From positions 14,143,544 to 14,207,543 of the forward strand of contig NC_133496.1 in assembly GCF_025370935.1 (NCBI RefSeq): a stretch of DNA of 64,000 bases. The letters are read 5' to 3'. This stretch comes from Choristoneura fumiferana (taxonomy: Eukaryota; Arthropoda; Insecta; Lepidoptera; Tortricidae). The notes beneath the pieces were generated by a model. That model searched no databases and was not told the DNA's origin. It saw only the letters and a list, made by a program, of their open reading frames with translations. A program made the translations under genes and the position numbers. This document shows, piece after piece, positions 12,333-22,880 of this stretch. The number at the start of each line of letters is the position of its first letter. Positions within the stretch are counted from its first letter, which is position 1.

Positions 12333-14145
12333 GGGTAAGGCCGCGAATTTTGACCAATTTGGACGTTTCAAATTTGGAACGCTGATAAAACTAGAGGTTT
12401 AATTTTTTTTTATTATATGACACGATATAAACTCTCAAGGTCGCAAATGAGATAATTGATTTAAACCCTTTTAAAAAATAATAAAAATATATTACCGTCA
12501 AAACGTAACGAAATTGACTATTTTTTTGACCACGAGTACTTAATACCTTATTATTTTCATGCTATTTAACTTCTCATGATCATGATTTTGTTAAACAAAA
12601 TTTTATGATATAACGATAGTCCTACCGATTGCGGAATCATGATAATCAAATAATTTTCATGTTTTATATTTATTTCTTTTCACGTGCCAAAAAACCACGT
12701 TTTCGTTACGAATACTTAGGTGACGCTTAATTAAGCTACCTTTAACGCCAATTTCGGTAGAAATCTGTTTTTGTACACTGGCAACTAATACTCTAATAGG
12801 GCAACATCGATGAGATAAATAAATCTCATCAGTTAGTTGACAAACAGCCATCAAAAGTGACGCGGAGGTTTTTTTTAGAAAAACGCCGAAAGTGCTTGTT
12901 CGATTTTAAGGGTAAGTAGTGATTATTTTTAACTGGTTGTTTTTTCATACGATAGGGTAATCTTTTCCATGTAAGTGGCATGTGTTATTATGTTCAAAAT
13001 GTCGTTATTCACCATGATAAACGATTTTTTGTATAAAATACGTTACACTTTCGTTACGATTACATTACATTTTTACAAAATGCTACGTATTTTGTACATA
13101 ACGTAACGAAAAAATGTGGTAAAGGGAAGTTCACACAGAAAATTCTAACTTACACCAGTTTATTATTAGGTTTCCAATTGCTGCACGCACAGTAAGTTAG
13201 TTAGATGGATATTTTGAAGTTAAATAAATTTTAATCTGTAGGTGCAGGGATCGGCACAGAGAGAATGTGGCGAGTTCTGTGTTCACGTCCTGCTACATGC
13301 ATAGCGTATTTAAAGTGAGAGACAAACGGAGAGATTCACTTACCTACTTAGTTCATTTGTTACCTAAACTTAATAATCATAATAATTTATTTCCAAAACA
13401 TCTTTTTACATTGTCCACTTAACTAAGATACTACTTCCTAAATTGGTAAAACCTGTGATTTAGGGTTTGGCCATTTCTTTGAGGTATTTAATAGCTTGTA
13501 CAGTCGAAGTCACAAGCATGCTCACAACTAGGTGGTAGGACCTTGTGCAAGGTCCGCCCGGATTGCTACCACCATCTTCCTCGCTAATCCTGCCGTGAAG
13601 CAGCAGTGCTTGCACTGTTGTGTTTCGGCGTGGTGAGTAAGACAGCCGGTGAAATTACTGGCACGTGAGGTATCCCATCATAGGCCTCTAGGTTGGCAAC
13701 GCGTCTGCAATACCCTGGCGTTGCAGACTTTATGGGCGGTGTTGATCTCTTACTCATTTGATCGTTTGCCATCCAGTCGAATAAAAAACCCACATCCAAA
13801 TTCGTTATGCTTATAAATGTGCACCTTATTGGCAGTGTTAGAGAGGCATGTAAAGATACACTTTTGGAAAGATGTTCGTCTTCTACTTCCACATTCTCAT
13901 GTTTAGCTCTATAGATCTCATATAGGACGAATTTAAGATCAGTATCGTCAGAAAGTTCTAGTAAAAATAAAAACTTCACTTTATTATATGACATGTATTT
14001 TTTTTTCATACATACGTTATCTAATGGGAATTTTTACCAGTTTGATCTAGGCTTTATAAAAATTTGCGTTACGTTTTATGGTAACGTCACGTATTTTTTT
14101 TATGTTATTTCTATGTCACATTGGTTAAAATTCGCGGCCTTACCC
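12333..14145. mobile_element. 1.8-kb DNA transposon with terminal inverted repeats, non-autonomous
   Basis: The left end GGGTAAGGCCGCGAATTTTG is matched, inverted, by the right end (GGGTAAGGCCGCGAATTTTA on the other strand), continuing ACCAA on both sides. The flanking ACAT at 12329-12332 and at 14146-14149 is a 4-bp target duplication. The interior has no transposase and many copies of CGTTACG/CGTAACG. An R1 repeat is inserted at 13531-13788. A 4-bp duplication with GGG-type ends would suit Sola-, Ginger2- or Academ-like elements; the superfamily is not settled. Confidence 0.8.
13531..13788 (-). repeat. Repeat R1, copy 2, nested in the 1.8-kb DNA transposon
   Basis: Minus-strand copy of the family at 4106-4348. 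It includes the GTAGGACCTTGTGCAAGGTC block at its start and the GTTTGCCATCCAGTCGAATA block at its end. It lies inside the inverted-repeat element at 12333-14145, so it inserted later. Confidence 0.75.
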
Positions 14146-14420
14146 ACATAATCTCTAGAAAATCATAGAGGTGAAATAAGAACATTTTTAAGGCACATGT
14201 AGGTAATAATAGGGATTATAGTTATTTCAATTCAAAGTGGCTTTATCTCCGTAACTCTGTACTAGATACTAGGAAATTATAATAGCTAAAACATTTTTCC
14301 GAAATTTTCCGAATTCTTACGGTTAGGAAGAAATGAAATTCGGAACAAAAGAAGAAGAAGGATTTTTCTCATATTAACCGACTCAGGCAGCGCACACCTA
14401 AAACCGCTGAAGTTAGAGAC

Positions 14421-14579
14421 TAACCCCCTTATTCATAAAACTTAACAAGCCTATGTTAACTAACAAATGCTTTGTCCCTTTCTAACAAATACAAATGTCG
14501 AGTGACAGATAAGGACAACGAATTTTAGCGGCATTTTAACTAAAATAGGTTTGATTGTCGTTTATGAATAAGGGGGTTA
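14421..14579. mobile_element. 159-bp MITE with TAACCCCCTTATTCATAAA ends
   Basis: Left end TAACCCCCTTATTCATAAAA; right end TTTATGAATAAGGGGGTTA, its near-perfect inverse over 19 bp. The interior has no coding capacity. Confidence 0.8.
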
Positions 14580-15040
14580 GTATTTGCCAGATGTATCCCT
14601 TGCGCGAAACAAAAATCCGCTAATACTCGTAAGTATTTATTTATCAACAAGCAATTTTCGAGTGATAGGCATAAAAAGTTTTCAAATTAGTGATCAACTT
14701 CTTCTGATACGGACACTTGAAATGTGACAGACATTCCTAGTCCTTGGGGGTCATAGAGATGTACTAAGAAGTAATTTTTCCAAATTACCGCGGGATTTTT
14801 TAAACACTAACTGGCTAGTTGACATAGTGACTGTCTTGTATTTGGCACAAACATTCCTTATTCACATTTTTTAATGTGTCCTGGATTATCCGTTTAATGT
14901 TATGAACTATACTATAATTAATAATTTGACTACCTACCTACGCTAACAAATTTGCAGGTAAATGCTATTCTTAAAAAAATGTTAGCCCTTTATAGCCAAT
15001 TAATATTTTGTCATCCATACTAATATTATTAATGCGAAAG
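14580..15040. other. No feature recognised
   Basis: AT-rich sequence between a MITE and a tandem duplication; no exon, repeat end or RNA gene that I can support. Confidence 0.4.
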
Positions 15041-15398
15041 TGTGTTTGTATGTTTGTGTGTTTGTCGATCGACGTGATTTTTGGCATAGAGATAGTTTAT
15101 GGGCCCGAGAGTGACACAGGCTACTTTTATCGCATACGCAGCGCGTGATAACCGAATACCACGCGGGCGGAGTCGCGGGCAAAAGCTAGTTTATTTATAT
15201 TATCCGCACTGGGCCTCTGTGTGTTTGTATGTTTGTGTGTTTGTCGATCGACGTGATTTTGGCATAGAGATAGTTTTTGGGCCCGAGAGTGACACAGGCT
15301 ACTTTTTATCGCATACGCAGCGCGTGATAACCGAATACCACGCGGGCGGAGTCGCGGGCAAAAGCTAGTTTATTTATATTATCCGCACTGGGCCTCTG
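15041..15398 (+). repeat. 179-bp tandem duplication (two units)
   Basis: Units 15041-15219 and 15220-15398 are nearly identical: GTCGATCGACGTGATTTTTG and its copy are offset by 179 bp. Each carries the 'GGCATAGAGATAGTTT...GGGCAAAAGCTAGT' repeat that also occurs, inverted and diverged, at 23943-24110, followed by an RTE-tail block (TTATCCGCACTGGGCCTCTG). Confidence 0.85.
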
Positions 15399-15655
15399 TG
15401 GAACCAAGCCCTCTCATTCTGAGAGCAGGCCTGTGCCCAGCAGTGGTTCAGTTCAGTTCAGTTCAGTTTATTTATTCAAAAACAATTTACATTGTGTATG
15501 AACATAATACCTCAATAAAATAATAATAATAATAAAAATAAAAACAACCATTCAATGTTACACCTATAAATATACCTTGATCAATTCTAAAAATAAAAAA
15601 TGTCAACAATAAATTAAAACACAAAAAACAAATCCATCAAAAGTCCAATATAAAT

Positions 15656-16117
15656 TTACCTAAGCATGTACTCGTCTATACTGTAGTAGCACTCCTTTAA
15701 CAAAAACTGCTTTAAGCTATGTTTAAATTTATAATAGCTTGTAATTGTTTTTAATTCAGAGGGTAACCTGTTGAATAATCTCGTCGCCTGATACTTTGCA
15801 CTGTGCTGAACAACTCTTAATCTAGGACGAATAGCTGGTGGTAATGCCTTGCGTCTGGTATTTTCCCTTATCTGTCTCTCACTATCGGTTTCTGTGTCAT
15901 TGAGGGTTTTTTTTAAATCTGCGAGTAACACCATAATATATAGGCATGGCGCAGTCAATATTCCCAGGCTAGCAAAAAGGCTTCTACAGGATTCCCATTG
16001 TGGAATGCGCACCATTGTTCTTATTGCTCTCTTTTGTATAATGAAGGCCTTTTTAACATTATAGTCATAACTATTTCCCCACAACCTGATACTGTACCTT
16101 AATTTCGATTCAACCAA
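15656..16117 (-). pseudogene. Non-LTR ORF2, C-terminal part after a frameshift
   Basis: 153 codons containing the C-terminal region found after the reverse transcriptase in CR1/jockey elements: SKLRYSIRLWG near the start, then QKRAIRTMVRI and a basic tail. It overlaps the end of the main ORF2 by 8 nt in another frame. The break coincides with a five-base T run (minus strand) near 16121-16125, where the frame is off by one base. It is either a disabling mutation or a homopolymer sequencing error. There is no independent ATG that would make it a separate gene. Confidence 0.85.
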
Positions 16118-18725
16118 TGCAAAAATATACTGATTTGAGTTGTTTCAATGTTAACTCATCCCTTAGGCTTTTAATGGCATAGCATGCAGAACTTATAGAG
16201 GCTTCAACTGAGTTCAGTTCCTGCTTCCAATTCAAATTACAATCGATATGCACTCCAAGGAACTTAACCGTGTCAACCAGGGCAATATTCTCATTATTTA
16301 AGTTTGGATAAATATACTCGGTGCTCCGTGCGGTTGTTTTGAACAGTATTGCTCCTGTCTTACTTGTATTGAGCTTTAAATTATTCGCTTTAAACCAAGT
16401 ATGAAACGCCTTCAGTGCATCGTTAACTTTAACATTAAGCTGTTCTTTATTGTCTGCCCATACTATCGCATTCGTGTCATCAGCAAAAACGACCAGACTC
16501 GTGTCTTGCAGTGAGTTAGTTATCGAATCAATCATATCGTTTGTAAATACAATAAAGAAAATTGGACCTAGTATTGATCCTTGTGGAACACCTCTCGTTA
16601 TCTTACGCATTTTCGATTTGTATGTTATTTCCTGCTTATCCTCGATTCCTTTCATTTCCACAAATTGATATCTGTTAGTTAGATATGACTGAAAAAGTTG
16701 CAAAGTCCTACCCTTCACGCCATAGAATTTAAGCTTTTCTATAAGTATTTTATGATCAACCATATCGAAAGCCGAACTGAGATCCAAAAACAGCCCTGCT
16801 ACTCTCTTTTTGTCATTGAGCTTCGTTATAACATCTTCTATTAACGAGCCTATGGCTTCCGCTGTTCCCACTCCTTTTTGATATCCGAACTGTCTCATAT
16901 TAAGAATCCGATTTCTATTTAAATGAACTACCAATCTTGTTTTAATGATCTTTTCGAATATCTTCGACAAAGTAGGCAGCAGTGATATACTTCTATAAGT
17001 ATTTGGGTCATACTTTGAGCCCTTTTTGTGTATTGGCAATATTCGGGCAATTTTAAGCTGTTCCGGGAAAACGCCCGTTTCGTAGCAATTGTTGAAAAAA
17101 TTTGCAAGTGGAACCGCGAGTACATCTATATTGTCCTTTATTATAGTAATTGGTATTTCATCATACCCAAAAGAATTTTTGCGAACCATATCTTTCACAA
17201 TTTTCTCAACCTCATTTGGCGTAACTGGATTCCAAGACATGTCCTCATTTGGTTTTTTTGTACATTCTGTTAACATGTCCAAAGCAACTTCAGGGCTATT
17301 GACTAATTCTGATCTACCATAGTCAAATTTTTCAGAGAAAATATCTACTACCTCTTGAGGATTAGTTATGATTCTATTACTTATCTTGAGTGTTATGTTA
17401 TTCTTTGATTTATTTGATTTTAGGTTTCTGTGCCTATTGACGACCTCCCAAATACTCTTTGTACAATTTTTAGCTGCAGCTATTTCAGACTGAACAGCTA
17501 GTTGTTTCGCCTTCTTGATGACTCTTCTAAAAAGTGTTATATATCTGGCGCGGTAATTTACGACTGAGGCATCGTCCGTTCTTTTGTGAGCTGCGATTAG
17601 AAATCTTTTCATCTTGCTGGATGTTTTAATACCATGTGTTATCCATTTTAATTTATTTTTTGCTATCTGGTTAACTCTTTTTTTCCTCTTTCTGAAGCTC
17701 ATTTTGTAAATATCGTGAAATTTCTTCAGAAAGCTGTTTGTTCCTTCCCTGTTCCAATCATATTCTATTATGTTTTGCCTAAACTTAATGTTGTTATTAA
17801 CATTGTATAATCGTTTCTCAACAAATATGAAATCCTCCTTACCTAAAACGACCTTATCACTAGGCAAGACCATGTCATTAAAAATCCCTGCATGGCCGTC
17901 GGACAAACCGTTATGATCAATATCTAAACGAGTGATACAATCATCCGATACGTTTGTGAGCATATTATCTAGGCAAGACTCTGCGCCACCACAGGAATAG
18001 GTCACGGAATCAAAAAGAGGTCTAAAATTATAACAATTAAGCAAGGACAGAAAATCTGTCCTAAATTTACTGTCGCTCAACAGGTCAACATTGAAGTCGC
18101 CACATATTATGCATTTTTTGTCAAAGAAGTACTCCAGACACCTCTCAAGACTGACAAGAAACATATCAAAGTTAGGTTTAGCACTAGGATTATTACGATA
18201 CAAGCAACATATATTCAAATTAGTTACCTTGTGCTTTATAGCACATATTTCGAAATATTCCCTCTTATACATATTATTACACTTCAAAATATTCTCGAAA
18301 TTTTCCTTCTCATCCTTATCAACCAGTATCATAGAGCCTCCTCTTTTCATATTAGTTCGAGTGTTGAACGACGCAGTACAATAATTAGTCAAATTAAAGT
18401 TAACAATATTGTTAGTATTTAGGAAATGCTCTGTAATGCACAGGATTTTTGGTTTATTTTCCAGTTTCTCAAGGAATAGCTCTAGTTCATCTTTTTTTGT
18501 GCTAATCCCGCATACATTTTGGTGAAAAATTGATACTGTGCAGTTATTTTTACCTACCAAGTGTTCTCTTCTATTTTCATGGATATTACTGCTATTTCTG
18601 ACCTCGTTTTTGGAGGCGAAAAAGACAGCCATCCAACCCACTGACATCCGTTTGCGTCTCAACGCTGACGCAACATCTTTCTCCCATAGGATCCATTTTA
18701 TTAAAAGGACTATGTGATTTTCCAT
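16110..18725 (-). CDS. Non-LTR retrotransposon ORF2: endonuclease and reverse transcriptase
   Basis: 871 codons. The N-terminal apurinic-type endonuclease shows HQN at 68-70, Glu99 in ITEH, CGDFN at 208-212 and SDGH at 275-278. The reverse transcriptase follows: YRSISLLPTLSKIFEK, the first catalytic Asp in LDLSSAFDMVDH, RGVPQGSILGP, and the FADD box at about 745. It would nick target DNA and copy the element's RNA in place. The ATG at 18725 overlaps the end of ORF1 by 134 nt in another frame. The first 50 residues look unlike an endonuclease, so the true start may be later. The frame ends early in a frameshift; the missing C-terminus is at 15656-16117. Confidence 0.92.
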   Translation of the reverse strand: MENHIVLLIKWILWEKDVASALRRKRMSVGWMAVFFASKNEVRNSSNIHENRREHLVGKNNCTVSIFHQNVCGISTKKDELELFLEKLENKPKILCITEHFLNTNNIVNFNLTNYCTASFNTRTNMKRGGSMILVDKDEKENFENILKCNNMYKREYFEICAIKHKVTNLNICCLYRNNPSAKPNFDMFLVSLERCLEYFFDKKCIICGDFNVDLLSDSKFRTDFLSLLNCYNFRPLFDSVTYSCGGAESCLDNMLTNVSDDCITRLDIDHNGLSDGHAGIFNDMVLPSDKVVLGKEDFIFVEKRLYNVNNNIKFRQNIIEYDWNREGTNSFLKKFHDIYKMSFRKRKKRVNQIAKNKLKWITHGIKTSSKMKRFLIAAHKRTDDASVVNYRARYITLFRRVIKKAKQLAVQSEIAAAKNCTKSIWEVVNRHRNLKSNKSKNNITLKISNRIITNPQEVVDIFSEKFDYGRSELVNSPEVALDMLTECTKKPNEDMSWNPVTPNEVEKIVKDMVRKNSFGYDEIPITIIKDNIDVLAVPLANFFNNCYETGVFPEQLKIARILPIHKKGSKYDPNTYRSISLLPTLSKIFEKIIKTRLVVHLNRNRILNMRQFGYQKGVGTAEAIGSLIEDVITKLNDKKRVAGLFLDLSSAFDMVDHKILIEKLKFYGVKGRTLQLFQSYLTNRYQFVEMKGIEDKQEITYKSKMRKITRGVPQGSILGPIFFIVFTNDMIDSITNSLQDTSLVVFADDTNAIVWADNKEQLNVKVNDALKAFHTWFKANNLKLNTSKTGAILFKTTARSTEYIYPNLNNENIALVDTVKFLGVHIDCNLNWKQELNSVEASISSACYAIKSLRDELTLKQLKSVYFCIG

Positions 18726-19959
18726 TTAGTTCCTTAACTTTTTTATCTCGTATATAATTAAAATATTTATACTTATTACTAATATTTAAAATGTCTCTAA
18801 GTAATGATTTACATGTTTCCAATTTATTTAGCTTTAATGAGTCCCTTTCTTTAACATACATTGTAACAGGTCTAACGTGTTGAAATTGTGAACATAATCC
18901 ATTCACCACAAAATTTAATAACTCTACATTTAAATAGGCATTTTTGTAGATCTCACCAAATAATATATTCGTATTTGAAAGCTGGCTAAAGTAGTAATAT
19001 AGAAAAGACTGCAGTTTAAACGGATTTTTGTCATGTGATCCGGTTAATATTATTACAAAGTCTGACTTGCTGAAATCTTTACATAATGAAGTGCACGATT
19101 CCAAAACTTTTTCCAAGGTTGCGAAAGGTTTCACAAACGAAGTGACATGAAATCCCTTTCCCAGTTGATCTTGTAGAATATTACCCAAAAATTTACCATC
19201 TTCATCTGCAAGTATCATGACCCTGTGCTGCGTCAAATTATTGGTTACTATAGGTGGTGACACCGCAGTCTCAGGTGACTCGGAATTCTCCAAGTCGAAA
19301 GTACCATTGTAATTTGTCGTTGCTTTTCCATTAGTATTATTATTATTCCCATTTACCAATTCCTTAGCTTCATGGTTTGGACTTGGGAGGGGTGTACTGC
19401 CAATGAGTGTACTGCCAACAACCAAATTACCATTTTTCTCTGGAGTATTTCCTAATAGACTTTGTCCTTCATAATTTACGATTTGTCGCTTCTTTCGCTT
19501 TTGATTTATTCTAGATGGTGTATCCTTTAATAGTATTTTCTTGTATGAATCCATTTTTGCTTGGAACTCTTTGACCGTCTGTTTCAATTCAGAAATTTCT
19601 GTATTTAATTTTGTTATTTCCTCATGAGCGCTGAATAATTCAGTTTTTAATTGGCTGTTTTCATTTTTAAGATATATCGTTTCCGAACGATCTAAAATTG
19701 ACCTGTTTGGTAGGCTATTTGATGACTGGGGGCTATTACATTCCCAGATCGTACTGTTTAAAATATCATCGTCAGACATATTTGAAATGTTATCTTCGGA
19801 TAGGCATAGTCTCTTAGGTTTGCGCTTAGTAATGTTGTCAGAATTTATTTCAGTAGCATGACTTGTGGGAACTATGGGTTGCGAAGTTGTTGATACACCA
19901 GGTAGATTTTTTATATTTCTAAATGCCATTTTTCCCTTTCTTTTCTGTAATTCAGACAT
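18592..19959 (-). CDS. Non-LTR retrotransposon ORF1: coiled coil plus esterase-like domain
   Basis: 455 residues. A basic N-terminus is followed by a heptad-rich coiled coil at about 97-145 (LKTELFSAHEEITKLNTEI), a basic patch (QKRKKRQ), a Ser/Asn-rich linker and a globular domain at about 245-400. That domain has the layout of the SGNH-esterase domain in CR1-type ORF1 proteins (VMILADEDGKFLG at the first block, VIILTGSHDKN at the third), although the nucleophile position is not a clear GDS. These proteins bind element RNA. Near the C-terminus is VSVETQTD. Intact frame; the ATG at 19959 is well placed. Confidence 0.8.
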   Translation of the reverse strand: MSELQKRKGKMAFRNIKNLPGVSTTSQPIVPTSHATEINSDNITKRKPKRLCLSEDNISNMSDDDILNSTIWECNSPQSSNSLPNRSILDRSETIYLKNENSQLKTELFSAHEEITKLNTEISELKQTVKEFQAKMDSYKKILLKDTPSRINQKRKKRQIVNYEGQSLLGNTPEKNGNLVVGSTLIGSTPLPSPNHEAKELVNGNNNNTNGKATTNYNGTFDLENSESPETAVSPPIVTNNLTQHRVMILADEDGKFLGNILQDQLGKGFHVTSFVKPFATLEKVLESCTSLCKDFSKSDFVIILTGSHDKNPFKLQSFLYYYFSQLSNTNILFGEIYKNAYLNVELLNFVVNGLCSQFQHVRPVTMYVKERDSLKLNKLETCKSLLRDILNISNKYKYFNYIRDKKVKELNGKSHSPFNKMDPMGERCCVSVETQTDVSGLDGCLFRLQKRGQK

Positions 19960-20020
19960 TTTTGGTCCAGCTTTATTTAAGTGTAGCTATCTTCGTGAAC
20001 GCTGGTATGTAGTGGAAAAA

Positions 20021-20515
20021 TAAATAAATAAAGGGTATTTCTATCTTATTTCGTTCTATCACATGTGTCAAGCAATCGGTCTTCGTAAACGCTCTCCACC
20101 GCGTTCGTATTACGCATAATCGCAGTGTCAACGTCTCATTGACATTAGCGGAGCTTGTCAGACAGACTTACTAACAGCTGATACTTTACCCGCTATTTGC
20201 TGTTATTATTGGGTGAAAGTTTCTGTTAATTTGAAAAAATACTCACGATGTTATTGAGATTTGGAATTGGAACCGATTAGTGAATTAGTGTTTTGGTTGT
20301 TTATCATCGCAAACTGCTCACCAGGATGTTTTTTCTATCTTCAAAGTTTTCTTAACCTCAATGCCGTGTTTATCTCTCTTCATGTGAGTACTTCGTTGCT
20401 TATTTACACTTTTAGAATTTAATTTTCGCAGGATCCGACTGTGTAACGTTTTTACTTGGGGTAGACTTCCATACATAATAGCTAGCTCAGCTTAACCACT
20501 TTTTTTTTATTTAGC
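20021..20515. other. Probable 5' UTR and flank of the CR1-type element
   Basis: No coding region. It contains a short (AAAT)n run at about 20020-20030. The 5' end of the retrotransposon cannot be fixed because no target duplication was found. Confidence 0.35.
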
Positions 20516-21060
20516 TTGTAGTGCCACTGCTGGGCAAAGGCGTCCTCTTTATCTTCCACTCGTCTCTACTTTTAGCCAAATGTGCCAGTCCGCCTGGAGA
20601 CAATCCAATTCATCCCACCATCTCCTCCTACGTCTGCCTCTGCTCCGGTGCCCTTCGCATGGAACAAAATCGGTGATAACTTTGGCCCAGCTATCCGGAT
20701 GCATGCGGCAGATTTAAATTGAATCATCATCATCAGCCGGAAGACGTCCACTGCTGAACAAAGGCCCCTTAGTACGCCACAATGAACGACAACTCGCCAT
20801 TTGCATCCACCGGTTGCCCGCAATTCTCACGATGTCGTCAGTCCACCTGGTGGGAGGCTTGGCACGCTTCATCTTCCGATTCGTGGTCGCCACTCGAGAA
20901 CTTTTCTCCCCTAACGATTATCTGTTTTTCGAGTTATGTGGCCCGCCCATTGCCACTTCAACTAGCAAATGTTTACAGCTATATATCGGTTTCTTTAATT
21001 CTTCAACGAATTTCCATATTCCGGATTCTATCGCGCAAAGAAACCGGCGTTACATAACAA
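20516..21060 (-). mobile_element. RTE-type non-LTR 3' fragments (two pieces)
   Basis: Both pieces are minus-oriented. One starts near 20520 with CCACTGCTGGGCAAAGGCG. The second, from about 20728, starts with ATCATCATCAGCCGGAAGAC and GTCCACTGCTGAACAAAGGC. In RTE-like elements such blocks are the 3' end with a (GAT)n tail. The second piece matches 54065-54290, sharing GTGGTCGCCACTCGAGAA and the following text. Confidence 0.6.
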
Positions 21061-21184
21061 CCATTAGTCAAATCAATTGAAAAGCCGCCGCGAATTTGAG
21101 ACACACTAAATACTCCACTTTGGAATAGGCGTATGATGTCCTGCCGGTTACGGTCGAGACAGCTCTCGAGGGCTATGAGGCTCG

Positions 21185-21300
21185 TTGGGCCGTCAATTGC
21201 GGGATAGGGGCTGCGACCCTCGCTCTGGCTCGTATGTGGTGCAACAGGTCTCCATTGCCATTCAGCAAGGCAACACTGCTGGTATTATGGGACGTTCGAG
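21185..21300 (+). pseudogene. C-terminal fragment of a retrotransposon protein
   Basis: The frame from 21185 reads DPRSGSYVVQQVSIAIQQGN near 21220-21280. This resembles a C-terminal tail ('R-x-x-G-D-x-R-x-x-S-Y-L-x-Q-R-I-S-I-A-I-Q-R-G-N-A' type) common in lepidopteran transposon ORFs. Only this tail is recognisable, with no catalytic domain. The family assignment is from memory and tentative. Confidence 0.4.
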
Positions 21301-21840
21301 CCGCGTACGATGCAGGGGGAGGGTTTTACGCTACTGCAGGGACACAGGATTGCTTAGCTTGCGATATGGTGAACACGCGCTGGCTAAACGGTGTGTAGCT
21401 TCAGTAGTCTCTCGCCCGCCACCGCATACTAACATGTGTTTCACTGTTAGTAATAAATGGAGTCAAGTTCAAGACACTTTATTATTTGGAACAATCCAAT
21501 AGAACCAGCAATTAGTTTATCCCTAAACTGGTTTTTATGACGAAGGATGTTACAGATGATGGATGTATGGTAATACAAGTTCACATACCTTTCTTTAGTT
21601 TCATATAGCAGCACTATTCGGAATTAGGCTACTTTAATTTCCCCACGGAAAAATACATGAATAAACCGACGATATGTTTCCAAATGATTTTGAAAGAAAG
21701 AAAATACATACATACATACATACTTTACACATATTTTATGCCAAGTATAAATTTCACATACCGTATCTTGAAAAATTTCGCTGGATACCCAACCCACTTA
21801 AAAAAGGAATGGTTTTGACAGACAGACGCGCTTCTTTGAA

Positions 21841-21940
21841 NNNNNNNNNNNNNNNNNNNNNNNNNNNNNNNNNNNNNNNNNNNNNNNNNNNNNNNNNNNN
21901 NNNNNNNNNNNNNNNNNNNNNNNNNNNNNNNNNNNNNNNN
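21841..21940. other. Assembly gap, 100 N
   Basis: Exactly 100 ambiguous bases, the usual placeholder for a gap of unknown size. The right edge enters a gypsy integrase mid-domain, so real sequence is missing. Order and distance across the gap are not proven. Confidence 0.98.
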
Positions 21941-22520
21941 GAAAAAATTATCAGTGACAATGCTCGACTTTACAAGCAGAGACTTTAATAGGTTTGCCGA
22001 GGAGTGGGGCTTTGAGCACGTCACTTCTTCGCCATATTATGCACAAGCTAATGGAAGAAGTGAACGCGCGGTGCAGACTATTAAGAACATATTAAAAAGT
22101 CAATAAGAAGTAATTCAGATCTTCATTTAAATTTACTTAGCTATCGTAACACACCCGGGAAAATTTGATTCTCCTGCACAACTACTGATGGGCCGGATGC
22201 TGAGGTTGTAGATTGCCGGTGCATCCAAAACTTTTGCAGCCAAACCCAGCATCGGCTGACAGTACGATGATCATTAATAGACAGCTAAGGAGTAAGCGCT
22301 ACTACGATCAGCACTGTAAAGAATTATCTAAATTAAATAAAGGAGACGATGTCATTATTATCGATAAAAATTGTAGATGAGAGGTCAAATAGTGTCAGAA
22401 CATGGTACTCCAAATCGTATATTGTCAAAATAAAAGGGGAATTTACCGTCGAAATCGCAGACATATTAATAAAATGTGACCCCAACATTGCGTTTCCTAA
22501 TAAACAAGAAAAACATGACG
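21941..22520 (+). pseudogene. Ty3/gypsy (mag-like) integrase remnant
   Basis: Begins in the integrase core: ISDNA right after the gap is the second catalytic Asp region. Then, after a frameshift near 21970-21985, FNRFAEEWGFEHVTSSPYY and ANGRSERAVQTIKN carry the third acidic residue (Glu in RSER). Further on are LSYRNTP and SPAQLLMGR, and then a C-terminal piece with RYYDQH. Several stops and frameshifts make it dead. The 5' part is lost in the assembly gap. Confidence 0.85.
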
Positions 22521-22679
22521 ATCAAAATTAGTGCAAAGTCAGACAGGGGCCGAGAGTTGTATCACCTGATGGGATGCTATTCATCTGGGATCACTTGATG
22601 ATGCTGTCACTGAATCTCATTCTCCAATGATTACATTTAGAAAAAAAACCAAAACCAATAAGTATTAATTACGTAAGAT

Positions 22680-22880
22680 AAAAAAAAAAAAGTTGTATAT
22701 TATTTAGGGCTTTGGTATGGGCTTAGGTATTTTATTTAATGACTTACTTATTAACTTGATGTTACGTAGAACAAGATAAAAAAAAAAATAAAAAAAAAAA
22801 AAAAAGTTTAAATATTTAAGGTTGGTGATGGGCTTAGGTATTTTATTTTAAGTATTGTGTGTTAGTTTTCTTTTCATGTA
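22680..22880 (+). repeat. A-rich direct repeat, possible LTR debris
   Basis: The phrase GGGCTTAGGTATTTTATTT occurs twice (near 22716 and 22832), each close to a long A run. It lies 3' of the broken gypsy integrase and may be part of its LTR, but no second LTR was found. Confidence 0.35.

Larger units (their letters stand above)
15447..20020 (-). mobile_element. CR1-superfamily non-LTR retrotransposon, nearly full length
   Basis: Two ORFs on the minus strand: ORF1 at 18592-19959 and ORF2 at 16110-18725, continued after a frameshift at 15656-16117. The 3' end is a short tandem repeat, (TGAAC)n on the minus strand, at 15447-15468, the kind of tail found in CR1/L2/Rex-like families instead of poly(A). 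It ends directly against an RTE-tail repeat (CCCAGCAGTGG) on the plus strand. The 5' boundary is uncertain and could reach about 20.4 kb. The coiled coil and esterase-like ORF1 support CR1-superfamily assignment; the exact clade is not settled. Confidence 0.85.

Noticed and set aside
21674..22024. Open frames crossing the run of N
   Set aside because: They are artefacts of translating through a gap placeholder.
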